Source: Botryotinia globosa
Lineage: Eukaryota > Ascomycota > Leotiomycetes > Helotiales > Sclerotiniaceae
NCBI GenBank assembly: GCA_014898425.1
Contig: RCSZ01000004.1
Coordinates: 124,001 to 188,000, forward strand
DNA length: 64,000 nt
Reading direction: 5' to 3'
Shown here: positions 14,163 to 25,814 of the stretch, piece after piece
Layout of the letters: each line of letters begins with the position of its first letter
Numbering within the stretch: position 1 is the stretch's first letter
Position numbers and translations under genes: made by a program
The notes under the pieces: generated by a model
The model's database searches: none
The model's input: only the letters and a program-made list of their open reading frames with translations
Told to the model about the DNA's origin: nothing

Positions 14163-14402
14163 TATAAAAAAATAAAAGATAATAGAATTATAAAATAATT
14201 CTTTATATATACCACAGGAAAATTATTATAATATATCATCTCAAATAAAGGAAAGGAGAAGGAGGCTTTATATAACGCTTTACAAGATATACTAGAAGTT
14301 TAATAGATGAGAACTGACTGCTCTTTCTAAACTACAAGGAAAAGGGCTATAAATATTAGCTACAGAAATGGACCACGTGACCAGCACAAAGATTCGCTCA
14401 CA
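14163..14402 (-). repeat. right LTR (5' LTR of the element)
   Basis: 240 bp, direct repeat of 3692-3931. It retains more GC at its outer (minus-strand 5') end, which reads TGTGAGCGAATC on the minus strand. The inner end reads TA instead of TG. Confidence 0.9.
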
Positions 14403-14428
14403 ATACTATTTATTTCATTCTATTTCTA

Positions 14429-14512
14429 TTCTATACTCTAAATTCTATATTCTAAATTCTATACTTTAGATTCTATACTTTAGATTCTATACTTTAGATT
14501 CTATACTCGAAA
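14429..14512. repeat. 14-bp tandem repeat, six copies
   Basis: Unit TTCTATACTTTAGA, six copies in register (84 bp). The outer copies differ by a few transitions (TTCTATACTCTAAA, TTCTATACTCGAAA). It begins 26 bp outside the right LTR. Confidence 0.93.
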
Positions 14513-14890
14513 TTCTTTATTTCAAATTATTTGTTTAATACTCGATATTATAATCTTATATGTTATCTAAAACTGAATTTGTATGTTTTGATCTCGACTC
14601 TTTAGTTTTGGAGTTCTTTTTTTAAGGGGGAGAGGTTTGTTGTAGTTTGGATTGATTTTATAAATACTGGGAGTGGGGAGAAGGGGTTGTTTCTGTGTGT
14701 GGTTTTGATGGGAATGTGGTAATGAAGATATAATGATGAAGATGTGATGATGAAAATATGATGATAGGATAGGGGAGGAGATGAGAAGGGAAAGGAAAAT
14801 GTATAATGAGTTGGTAGATAGCTAGCCAGATAGATATGCATATATATCTATAGATAAGAATAGTATCTCTTGTATTACTCGTTCTTTTTT

Positions 14891-15023
14891 TCTCTCCCTC
14901 TTTCTCTCCCTCTTTCTCTCCCTCTTTCTCTCCCTCTTTCTCTCCCTCTTTCTCTCCCTCTTTCTCTCCCTCTTTCTCTCCCTCTTTCTCTCCCTCTTTC
15001 TCTCCCTCTTCTTTCTCTCCCTC
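14891..15023. repeat. 12-bp polypyrimidine array (TCTCTCCCTCTT)n
   Basis: About 11 nearly perfect 12-bp units make a strand-asymmetric, pure C/T tract of about 130 bp. Such a mirror-like homopyrimidine tract could adopt triplex (H-) DNA; that is inference. Confidence 0.95.
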
Positions 15024-15619
15024 AATACTAAATGAAGCATGAGCGCGCGGAACCTCATGAATAAGTACATGACCTCTCTCTCTGTTCACTATCATCGTTT
15101 ACTATCATATTCCCTTCTTACCATTTTCCAGTATATTAGATTTAGCTGCCAATCTCATTCTCATTCTCATATTCTGTTTCATTTTTCTTTACTTCCCTCT
15201 CCTGCCTACCACTTTGTGAGAAATTTCCACCCCTTATATAAATATGAAAAAGATTAAAAAGATTAAGAAGAAAATGGATCTCAAATTCGAAATCTATCAG
15301 GATACATGTTGGAGTTCTATCCACCCAGGTATCTCATCTCTATCTACCACGCATATTCACAAAATTTCACTTATGCAACCGCCCCTCCCCCAAAAAGCGC
15401 TCTCATATAATAACACAATCTCATTTGAATAATATTTCCAACCGATATACACAATAGGACTAGGAAGTTCATTCCAGGGCATCGTGATGCTCCGATGAAC
15501 TTTCAAATCTTTGATCATGACTAAAATCTATACATCCTCCATTCTCAATTCTCTATTCTCTATTCTCCTGGATTCACAAAAAAGATGCGTGGAGTTACCT
15601 AGGATCAAAGGTACTAAGT

Positions 15620-16440
15620 CGACCACCCTACTTTCGGGCCACCCCTGTTTCAGGCCACCCTTTTACACCAAAAATCACTTTTTTAATCTATTAATATCTC
15701 TATCAATATTAAATATAATTTAATAAAAATTTATATCTATATAATTTAAGCTATTCTAAACTTATATTAGAATTTTTAGAATTTTAGGATTTTTCTGGAT
15801 CGATTTTTAGAGTTTCAAAATATCGATTTTTAATTTACATATAAATTATATACAAATTTAAAATTTTATAAAATCTTCAATAACTTTTTAACAATAATAA
15901 TTAAAAGAAAATTATATATCTTTTTGAAAAACTCAAATCTGAATCTATATAGAAATTCAAAAAAAATTTCAAAAAAATGAATAAATATAGAAATATAATA
16001 TATAGTGAGTTAAGAATAGTATAAATAATCCCTGTAATTTTGAAGATACTCTTTTAAATATTTATTTATAAGGAATTTTTTATTTTTTCAAGATCTTCTA
16101 AATTAAATATCATATAAATTTATAATAAAATTTTATAATTTATTTTTAGCTATTTTCCCTTAAAAGTTATTATAGATTTTATAGAATTTTAAATTTGTAT
16201 GTAATTTGTATGTAATTTGTATGTAATTAAAAATCGATATTTCGAAACTTTAGAAATCGATCCAGAAAAATCCTAAAAATCTAAAAATCTCAAAATAGAT
16301 TTGAAATAATTCGAATTATATAGTTTTAAATTTTTATTAAATTATATTCAATATTGATAGAGATATTAATAGATTAAAAAAGTGATTTTTGGTGTAAAAG
16401 AATGGCTTGAAACAAAGGTGGCCCGAAAGTAGGGTGGTCG
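15620..16440. mobile_element. non-autonomous foldback/TIR DNA element, copy 1
   Basis: Two inverted arms of about 270-280 bp (about 15620-15888 and 16162-16440) flank an AT-rich spacer with no ORF. The outermost part, CGACCACCCTACTTTCGGGC, is identical in both arms and keeps its GC, while the inner arms differ largely by transitions. The immediate flanks are ACTAAGT (15613-15619) and ACTTAGT (16441-16447), which could be a 7-bp target duplication with one mismatch or an extension of the inverted repeat. Copy 2 at 29854 lacks this flank, favouring a boundary at CGACC. No transposase is encoded; the superfamily is not assigned, though long TIRs recall MULE-type elements. Confidence 0.85.
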
Positions 16441-16447
16441 ACTTAGT

Positions 16448-19376
16448 CAAGGGAGATAGATGCGGGAGTACTAAAGTCCAATGAGAATGATTCGATGTTT
16501 CCGGTTCAGCGATCAGATTTTGATTTTGAGCTAGATGGAAAATCTTGGATCTAAGATTATTCTCTTGACGACTATATATATTCCAATTGATAGATGTCCA
16601 ATATGCATTACACAATCTTCGATAACTCAAGAGGAGAGTGGTATAATGTATTCCAACTCCCTGCTTTCAATCTTCTCAGAATTGGTTACCTTTCTTTTCT
16701 CTGACGCGCTTTCTTATCGGGCTTTCCCCTCGATTATACGCTATGTACTGGGTGGGCTGGCCATAGCATATAGATTGTCATTCTGTGAATTGTTGGATAG
16801 ATGCCTGTGGTTTGCTCAACTTCTTCTTCTAGACAATGGTGCATTGGTTTTTGAGTGTGCTGATTAGGTTATTCCCAGAGAAATGTGAAAACTAAGAATC
16901 AGTAGGTGAGAGAAAATGATTCGGAAAACTTGGGATGGTAATTGAGATAAGCGATGGTGGAAAGGGGAATCCTTCAGTTTGCTAGCGAAAATCACAATAA
17001 CAACCTAAATTCCTCATTGTCACTTGAAAATAATGAAACGTTATTCAAATAATTGGGAAATTTTACTGGTAATATCGATGCGTCGTTATCTATCCTTCTT
17101 ACCTTCTAGTTTCGATAAAAAAGATATCGATAGTAAACAGTTCATGTAATCGTCTCAAATTAGCTTGCGATATATCGATTGAAATTAACCATACCTTACT
17201 ATCTGTCACAAACCGAGCTTTCTTTTTGAATCGACAGTCTACCTGGTCTTGCTCCCCTTTTCGGTAGCTCGGTATTCACAGATGTAGAAAATAAAACGAG
17301 ACACTTCCTATCCACTTATATACTTCCATTTCTCATCTTCTCTCGAGACGATTGATAGTTGAAGATAGACTTTGATATTACTCATCCCCTCCTTTCTATC
17401 TAGATCGCGGATCAGGTTAGATACATCGAGCCCCGCATATTTTCTTTTTCCTATCAACTGTTCACTACAATCTTCGTACTCTCTCCGACCCTCTCAACTA
17501 TAAAAAGATAAACAAATGACAGATTTTAGGATCGATAACGAGCTAATGCGAAATTCACCAAGCACCAAAAGGATACCGATCTATCCTTTATCTCCTCGCC
17601 ACTCAGGTTCAATCTAAGGTGATGTTCTGAAAACTTCCAAGACGTATCATCTATTTCACGGATATATGCATCTTTACTGATTGATAGAAATAATGAATAT
17701 TGGATGACAATAGTTATTAGGAATCATGACAGCGGCAATGAGTATTGCGATGTGGGGGACGATGGGATAATTTATCGCTATATGTGTAAGAGTGATATTA
17801 ATCAGTAGCCATGAAATCCCAATCCTGTGCTACCTTACCTTCTTCCATTCATACCACGCAATGCAACATGCAATAGTTCTCGTTTCAGGAAACAAAGGAA
17901 CGCAAATTTCTCATGGCCATTCATACTCGATATCAAGTAAATCTCGAGAAGTGATTTTTACTAGAGAGTCGAGATCAGGCGCTTCATGGCCCTGTATTTT
18001 CTTTTCCCTTTCAGTTCTTCGGGATAATAAGTTATTTGGGTCTAGCGCGATGCTTCTGATTCACTTGTGGAATGGAAAAGAGTATCAGGATAGGCGATAT
18101 GGATATAAAAGAGACTATATGTTACTCGTCCTCCTTCAATTCTACGCATTAGCCCACTAAAGACGAGTTGGAAGGGTATCATCCTTCACTTTATTGAGTC
18201 TTAGACTCGTGGCTTGATTGGAAAAACAAGGGGACAAAGGAATCCGATTCGTGTGAAGTGAAGGTTATGAAGTTCATGTAATTTAGTCTTGCAACGTCTA
18301 ACGGCAACAACAACGAATGCTTTTCGATGATGGCGATATCTCGAGAGACAGCGAGAATAGCTTTTATCCCGAATTTGAGACAACGTGATATGACTAAGAT
18401 AAAGTCACAAACTCACAGCAAAGAAGCGAATATATTAAATCAAGACCAGAGCAGGAGACAAAGATTTCAACGTCTCTCAATACTCAAGTTTCAAATTAAA
18501 CGAATGTGGATTTCTCAATTTCTAATATGCTCAAACTCAATGCTCATTGTTCTGTGAAACCAGTTTATTTTTATAGAACTTCAATCTCCAGGCGAACTTC
18601 TGGTATACTTAGGTGCATGAAAACACTATCGTGTCAATCATAAGTGGTAAATTTTGATTTACTACTAGAGCATTGATGATCTGAAAATTCGTATATTCCC
18701 CACCGAAGGAGACTTATCAAGAGCCTGGGGAAAACATTTTGAAATTTTGAGCCTGGAAGAGGATAAGCCGCTGAAATCATTCACTCAGGAAACACAGCGT
18801 GGTGAAAGTAAAAGTTCTTGACAGCTTCGTGGTCTACTAAATCATTTGCGTGAAGATTTCTTCCTTACTTCACCTTGATATTCTGTACATGTTGAAAGTA
18901 TAAATGAGTAGAGGTATTTACCATCAAACACGTTAAAGCTCTGAATATTTGACAGCAAACTATTGGCAGAGGATGGCCGAGAATAAAATAAGCGATACAT
19001 TGACAATACTAAAAACTATAGACGAAAAGAAATAAACGACGGGAAGATCATATCTATCGAGGGAAGTTCTGTGTCGGATCAATTTCATCTAGCTGTCTGA
19101 TGTAAACGCCTCCCTCTGGCCCGCTTGACTGATAGTCCCATGGAAGGAAACGTGTCTTTTACAAGTTATGTGTTGTCGTGTGAGAGAGGGTGGACCGCTT
19201 GATCTTCTTATAGACGAAATTTGATTATCAGCTGTAGAATAGGAGTAGAAAACAAATTTAGTGAATGTAAAATTTTGATATTTTAATCTCTAAACATAAA
19301 TCGTTGTCCTTTTCCTGCTCGCAATTCTTCCTATTGCTGGCTGAACACCACAATAACAGACTTCTCCAGTCCGCTC
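16448..19376. other. gene-poor stretch
   Basis: Only short ORFs (up to about 120 codons, for example 17792-18160) with no recognisable domain and no supporting splice structure. The base composition is ordinary rather than RIP-like. It includes the 3' flank of the aldolase gene. Confidence 0.6.
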
Positions 19377-20361
19377 TTACAATATCTTGTAAATTCCCTT
19401 ATGATCGTGAGCCTTCAAATTTTCATGCATTTGTTTCGCTTCAGCTGCCTGCATCATCAATGGAAAGACGTCACTCCCACTAACCACCAAACTTTTCCCT
19501 CTTGCCATCGCTATCTTATCATCCACACTGAATCCCATAGCCATTCCACTGGAAGGCTTATTATGTTTTGCCAATGTACTTTCATAAAGTGCAACCGCAT
19601 CAGTCCATTCCTTCTCAGCACCCCACATACCGGGCAGTCCCATACTAATTCTTGCATCCAATGAGCCTAGCCAGACTGAATCAATACTGTCGCCGCATTC
19701 GGTAAGAATAGCATCGAGATTGTGGATTGCTTGGAGAGTTTCGATTTGGATTATTATGGCGGCTTGGTTGTTTACGTTTTCCCAAATGGACTTGGAAGAG
19801 TCGATGGTGGTGTCTGAGATCCCCATTAGGTATCGAGCTGGAGGTGCTGAGCGAGTACCATTTCTAGCGGCGCCGAATTTGGCGGACGAGATGATTTGTT
19901 TGGCTTGTTCTACTGTATCGACTTGGGGGACGAGAATGGAGGCACCAGCATCTAGGGCATAGCCTATTGATGCGTGATCATGGCCTGACACACTACATAT
20001 TATCAGTATAGCTTGTCGAATGTAGTTTTATGTGAACATACCGAACAATTGCAAAACTCTTTCCCTCACTCATAAATTGAACATCATGAACCATTTGCGT
20101 CATAGTTTCCACACTCATGGAAGTATGTTCCCAATCAATCCATACACAATCATAGCCCAACTGAGCTGCTACTTTTGCGATAGGTGGAGAAGGTAACGCG
20201 ACGAAGAACCCAACTAGTGGTGCGATCTTTCCATCGTGTGCATCGCGGATAGCATCACGAGCTCTATGAGGTTGGAGAAGGGAGGGAGCTCTGTAAGCTA
20301 AGACTCCTTCATGAGAACTGGAGGCAGTACCGTTTGTTAACGAGTCAATGAGGGCGTTCAT
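19377..20361 (-). CDS. HpcH/HpaI aldolase/citrate lyase family protein
   Basis: Two exons, 20361-20042 and 19992-19377 (intron with gtatgt donor and tag acceptor), give 311 aa. This is a class II, metal-dependent aldolase of the HpaI type, cleaving 4-hydroxy-2-oxo acids to pyruvate (or a related oxo acid) and an aldehyde. Signature residues are present: His79 in VWIDWEHTS (catalytic base region), Arg107 in IVRVSGHDH, Glu191 in IIQIET and Asp219 in WLGSLDARISMG (metal ligands). DAGASILVPQVDT (121-133) is the usual glycine-rich strand. The C-terminal MAMGFSVDDKIAMARG block matches fungal homologues. Splicing across Arg107 restores the family motif, which supports the intron. Length is slightly above the bacterial norm because of a 40-residue N-terminal extension. 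The physiological substrate cannot be told from sequence; no catabolic cluster surrounds it. Confidence 0.88.
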
Positions 20362-23300
20362 GGTGAAATGAGTTGTGAGATTTAATTATCTTGAATGAAG
20401 AAGGGATGAATGGATGAGATAGTCTTCACTTTCCTTGACATCCCCCCCTTTTATGTCATTTAGACACGGCGTAATCGTATGTCCATTGAACAGTTTGGTA
20501 ATCATTTCCTGTATCACAATTATCAGAACATTGCTGCATCCATCCCCTTCTGTAACACAACTGTTGATATCCAACAATAATTGACGTAGAGTGGGCCCAT
20601 GTTCATCGTTACGAGGTACGTACATAATGAGACTGCCGATAGTGTGTGGGGCGTTGGATTATGGATTTAGGGAATGGTCCGCCATGTGGTGGAATTCTGA
20701 GTGGCTAGAGACACTAGAGATCCCTGTTTGACATGCTGATACTCACAGCTGTTGATAGCCTGAAAGACAAGTGCTTACGGTAGATATTTTATAATGCAAA
20801 CGATTCTCAGTTGGGTAAAAGGTATGCAGGCTGAGTGATTATGAATAATGAGACGATGATTAAATGATTGGTCACTTTGTTGCACAACATACGAACTTGG
20901 GATAGACAATTAGTTCGTCACTTGGCTTATTTGGTTCGAGATTTCCCAAAATATTAGTATTCCAGGGTTTGACATGTATCAATCGTGTGCTATATAAGCA
21001 AATCATAAGGATAAACTTATGCGTGGGGCAACAACTGCCACGGAGCACTGCTTGCCGATTCGCTTACCAACCCCATCTTGAACACTCCATTCACATGCTC
21101 GAGACACGTTAATAGGCTTTCTATAAATATTTGCCCTGTCGTCCATACAGTCATCGTGCCCTAACTCCACAATCACCTTGATTCCATCTAAGAGTCCAGA
21201 AACATGGAGAAACGAAGAGAGCCCGGAGTCCACGGCAAAGTATACAACGCTATTGTTACTCTACGGTGGGGAATCAGTACTTGATTGGGGCATTGTGGGA
21301 AGGTACAAGTATCTGAAGATCTCTACATCCGCCGAGGAACGAAAACGGTATCAGATTTTCAAGTCGTATTTGCCATTGTGTCAGCGGGGTTAATCGGTCG
21401 AATGGTGGGTTATCTCCATATTTATAGCAGATCTTCGGAATTGCCGTTCATCTTATTTCCATTCCCGATCCCATCTTGATGTCATACTTTCCATCCTTTA
21501 TAGATGAACGATTTCAAACTGGCTCTTGAATGGGAATATTGTTGACTGGCATGCGGTCCAATACGATCCTGACATCTCCAGCAAGAGTGATATATCCACA
21601 ATTAATACGTTCCCAATGCTTCTTTTCATTAGGATATCGGAACATCGACGCAGAGAAACATGTTGGGAAATAAAATTCACAACACTCCAAGCTAACAGCG
21701 TCGAGTATAATGGTGGAAGTATCTCATCGAGCAAATTGAGGAATATCGACGATGACTTTGAGAGCGACTGTGCAAATGGAGCAGTAAAAAGCAGCTCCGG
21801 TGGGATCATGAATATATCTCTAGAGTTGGAAGCAGAATGTATGTGGAAGATTCTATCTTCTTGAAGGTCAAACCTGGACCTTGTTTTGACTAAGAGTAGA
21901 GACCTTTTCACGCCTATGCCCTCCTTAATTCTTACTTAGGACTACACAACAGTTCAACAACCGAAAATCTCCAGAGCAAACTCATTTACACAGACAAAGT
22001 TTAGAACCAACAAATGAACTATTAAATCATGTTTGACCGTGATATGGACTTGCGATGAGGGTGTACCTTAGCCGTCATGAACTATATGCATGATGCAGGA
22101 GGCTACTTGAGATATGCAGCAATAGCGTATCACATATTATTGTCCATCTTGTCGTATCATATATAGGATACCGTGGTTGATATTCACTTTCGAAAGATGG
22201 ATGTATCAAACTGATCAATGACAATGATAATGCTCAATTAGGGCTAGCGATGCTACACTCCCGCTATCAAAATGTTCTGTCCTTTCGTGTAGAAGTCTAT
22301 CAATCGAATCAGATTTCCGGGGCATATCACGAACTTCTAGCAATTGGCCTCAATAAAGAATGCATGGCTAAGTCATCAAGCCTTCTTGATGGTGGGGAAG
22401 TATAAAATTTACCTAGAGAGGTCAAAGCTGAGGAGCACATGTCATTTGTACTTTCCAACCTTCCTTTTCGGTCCCAAGTGGGAACAATTTAGCGAACCTC
22501 GAAGTGTCGCATCACATCTTTGGTTGATATTGGAGAAATATAAAATTTGGGCTGTATTGCCCTTGATAAATTCCTCAATATTGCACGTACCACAGCGAAA
22601 GAATGAGGCAAGATAAAATATCCCAATCTGGCACAATCCTTACCAAAAAGACAGAACGGGCTTCAATTCTTACATTGTCTACAGAATTGATGGTGTATAG
22701 TCGTGGTGACAATGTGAATCAGAGCTAGCAACAACGAGAAGGTTAGTAAAGCATACAGCCGCACTTAGATCAGATGACCGAGGGACAGAAAGAAGTGCGT
22801 AGGTTTTAATCAAAATATGAATTAATTTGCATCTTCGCTGGAAATTGCAGCTCGCCATACTTGACTCCAAGTGTGTCTTCATTCATTTCACATTAGCTGA
22901 AGTAGACGGTGTGATCTACAATGGAACTTGAAAAGAAAATTTCATATATCCATGATACACCCACCTATTTACGCAAAGACTTGAAAAGTATTTAAAGGGT
23001 TAGTCAAGCATGTTGCGCGTTGGAGAACAACCATATTTTATGGAGCGGAAATTTCTGAGTATAAAAGTCATAGTTTCAATGATGAAAGACTATGTATACA
23101 TCTTCCCGCATCGTACACTTGACTTTCCAAGGCAGTTCTACTTTCCGTAAGTGATACGACAATGAAAGTAACCTATTAATCTTCCTGGAGAACTCTTAGG
23201 TTGACCCCGACAGCTAGAATGAGATTTTCCTACCTTTACTTCTATATTCACTTGCAGACCATGGTGAGAATGGCAAGTGACTGATGTAGAAGCACCGTCG

Positions 23301-25016
23301 TGTCGTGCCTTCGAAAACATTGACAAGTAACTAACAACACCGGTAACTGTGCCACATATATCCCAAATACACGGTTCCAGCTAGAACATAATAGTATCTC
23401 CATTCAACTACAACACCAGAAAAGATAGATATCCTTAACCTAGGCACTCTAGTACGTCGTTGAATCCGTTGGAAGTCGATTTCTTCGCTCGGATCTACAC
23501 ACAGAGAAATCGGGATCTCAAGCAATGTGAGATATTTATACACTGATCTAGGGCTAGCTAGTGTAAATATGAGTGAATCTACTAGTTCAACAAGTGGGGG
23601 CTAGATGTATGTATCATGAGGTACGAGGCGTGATAGTATAAGGGAAGAGCATCAAACTTCGACATCCTTTGTAGCTTTCGTATCTAAAGGCGAAGGCTAA
23701 CCCAGAGTTTAAAAATACAATAAGAGCACGCTGTGCAGACGGGCACGAAACAATAGTCGACACACACTGGACACCCACATCGAGGGCTTTAATTTTGTAA
23801 TGAGTTTTGTGTGTAGTGCGGGGAGAAGCTGCCTCTTGTATGACTGTTATGCTACTGATAGTAGGAATATATACAACATGAGTGCAGGAATTTTGACTGG
23901 AAGCAAGCCGAAAGAATGACAATCAAGTATAAAACTACCAGCAACAAGAGCAACAATAGCAACAATGGCAACAATAATAACAAATAAATGCAATTCGAAC
24001 CACTATAGCGTTCGAGCGCCGCCAGTAAGAGGTTTGAATTAGATTGTAGGAAACACGATATTTAAAAGGAAAATGACCTGGTGCAAATGCTGGTAATCTG
24101 TTTTCATATCCAAAGTAGGACTTGCTACCATTTGTGAGGTTTGGGTGTGGAATAAAAGATGATGGATTAGAATGGTGCCAAGGGCAAGATATTGGTCCTG
24201 GCTTACCTAATCTAAGCTGAGCTAGTTTAGTGTATACACGTGATAAAAGTGTAACACATAATAACAAATACACTGCTGCCACCAGCAGCTATTAATATTC
24301 AGTCTGGATTTTAATTGACTTCGGAGAAGAATGTGGAAAAATGACGCTATATATAAATGGCAACCTGGAAGGTAGCATTAGACAGGAAAACAACAAGAAA
24401 ATATGAGAGATTGCTGCTGAACAGAGTAGTTGGAGACATTGAGCCAACTCGCTTGTTGATAAGCGCACCAGGTGTATCTTGTGTTAAATACTACAGTATG
24501 AATGTAGTATGGTAGGAGTATCTGACTTCACTACCTATTTATAACAGGGGATTTGTGAAATTAATCATCACGGGTCCTGAAAGGGAGAAAGCGAGATAGG
24601 TAAGAGTCAGTAAGTGATATGCAACGATCAAAGTTTAAGACTGAGGTTGAACTACATATTGAAATAGTTCATTTGAAATTTGTGAACTTTGAGCTCAGTT
24701 CAAGTGGTGGAAGGCATAATCTGGAGCGTACGACCAAACTGTAAGGACCCAACGTAATAAGTCGAATCAAACTAGAAATATCAAAAGGAATTAATTGATG
24801 GGCGGATTTTAGACCTCTTCCGTAATGAGCAATCACTACCAGTGTCTGACAAAGCAGCAAAATTCGAAAAACTCCAACAAGTCAAAAGTATCACGAATGG
24901 AAGCAAAATATGACAACAACTCCATAATCCGGGTATCAAAAAATATACAGCCTCATAAATCGTGAAGTCAAATGGAGATACTCATCCCACCATGCTCAGA
25001 ATCAGTACCTGGGAGC
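20362..25016. other. gene-poor stretch
   Basis: No gene I can support. ORFs are short and mutually overlapping. One minus-strand ORF (24282-23935) begins with a hydrophobic stretch then KPGPISCPWHH and NGSKSYFGYENRLPAFAPGH, and looks more protein-like than its surroundings. I cannot name it; it may be a gene relic. The minus-strand ORF at 21233-21003 vaguely recalls an ankyrin repeat but is too short to call. Confidence 0.5.
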
Positions 25017-25814
25017 TCATCTTAATAATCCTCCTAGATCTCTCTCCATCCCAGTTACCCTCTCTTCTAATGCCTTCTTCTTCATTTCCAGCTCCCGGAT
25101 CTCCCTCTCCTCTCTCCTCAAATCTTCATCCGTAATCTCTATCTCCGATGGCTCCTCGTTCACTTGCTGATTGTCCTCCTCACCACTCTCGGTATCATTC
25201 CCTCTGTTCATCCTCTCTAATTCTCTTGTCTGTTTCTGCACCTTCTGTTCGTGTCGCTTCACGCTCTCTCTTAATTGCGCATATCTACTGCGTAATCCTC
25301 TTATCCTCTCTGGAACCCCTTGTACAGGATATACCCCATTTAATTTCTCCGCTCCCTTCAACAAAACTTCGATATCAATTTCCCCCTTCCCAGTCTCGGT
25401 TTTGCGAACCTGAGAATGCAACTCTGCGCCAAGTACAGCAGCAACAGCAGTATTTCGCCGAGGTGCTCGACCGTTAGGACCAGACGCAGGAGCTACTTCG
25501 CCGGATGTTACATTGAAGACTGTTTGGCGGCGGGACTTGGATGGCTTGGGCTCGGGAGCTATCTGGGTTGGAGGTGGTGGGGGCGGAGGAACAGAAAAGA
25601 GGGCGCGCTCATGAGGTTCGGTGTCGCGAATTAGGGCGGTGATGTCTTGATTGGAGAGGAGGGCATTGGTAAAGATCTGAGGAGGGGGAAAGCTGTGGGA
25701 GCGGGGTTAATAGCTCAAATTGGTTTGAATGAGAGGAGCAGATACTTACGGTAACGAAGCTATTGAATCCGCCGAGAGAGCAATTTGCTCCAGATGTCTT
25801 TCTAGTAAAGACAT
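25017..25814 (-). CDS. SPC34: DASH/DAM1 complex subunit Spc34
   Basis: Two exons, 25814-25750 and 25692-25017 (donor gtaag, acceptor cacag), give 246 aa. Spc34 is a subunit of the DASH ring complex that couples kinetochores to spindle microtubules. The N-terminus MSLLERHLEQIALSADSIAS followed across the intron by FPPPQIFTNALLSNQDITAL, then DTEPHERALFSVPPPPP, is the typical Spc34 N-terminal block. GEIDIEVLLKGAEKLNGVYP at mid-protein is the other conserved block. The C-terminal third is a charged coiled coil (about residues 175-246) interrupted by an acidic segment. Length matches filamentous-fungal homologues. The start is fixed by the conserved MSLL..HLEQI beginning. Confidence 0.92.

Larger units (their letters stand above)
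3692..14402 (-). mobile_element. RIP-degraded Gypsy-type LTR retrotransposon (about 10.7 kb)
   Basis: The element is bounded by two 240-bp direct repeats (3692-3931 and 14163-14402). The repeats align without gaps, and almost every difference is C/T or G/A, the signature of RIP. The right LTR ends in CA; the left LTR starts with TG, and the counterpart ends read TA, as RIP would produce. ATAC flanks both sides (3688-3691 and 14403-14406), a plausible target-site duplication. The coding sense is minus: a purine-rich tract (taaaaagaaa on the minus strand) abuts the left LTR as a 3' polypurine tract should, and RNase H and integrase remnants read on the minus strand in the right order. The interior is extremely AT-rich and full of stops, so the element is dead. 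The RNase H-then-integrase order supports Gypsy. The roughly 4 kb between integrase and the left LTR is unassigned. Confidence 0.9.
14403..15619. other. gene-less stretch with tandem repeats
   Basis: No supported gene. It contains a 14-bp tandem repeat and a 12-bp polypyrimidine array. The ORFs encoding Glu-Gly-Glu-Lys or Arg-Glu-Arg-Lys repeats are by-products of the 12-bp array. Confidence 0.7.

Noticed and set aside
14658..15095. Minus-strand frames coding for Glu-Gly-Glu-Lys and Arg-Glu-Arg-Lys repeats
   Set aside because: They are produced entirely by the 12-bp polypyrimidine array, which stays open in all minus-strand frames; no unique protein sequence is present.
20386..20625. Minus-strand ORF just upstream of the aldolase gene
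   Set aside because: It has no recognisable domain and lies in the aldolase promoter; likely chance.
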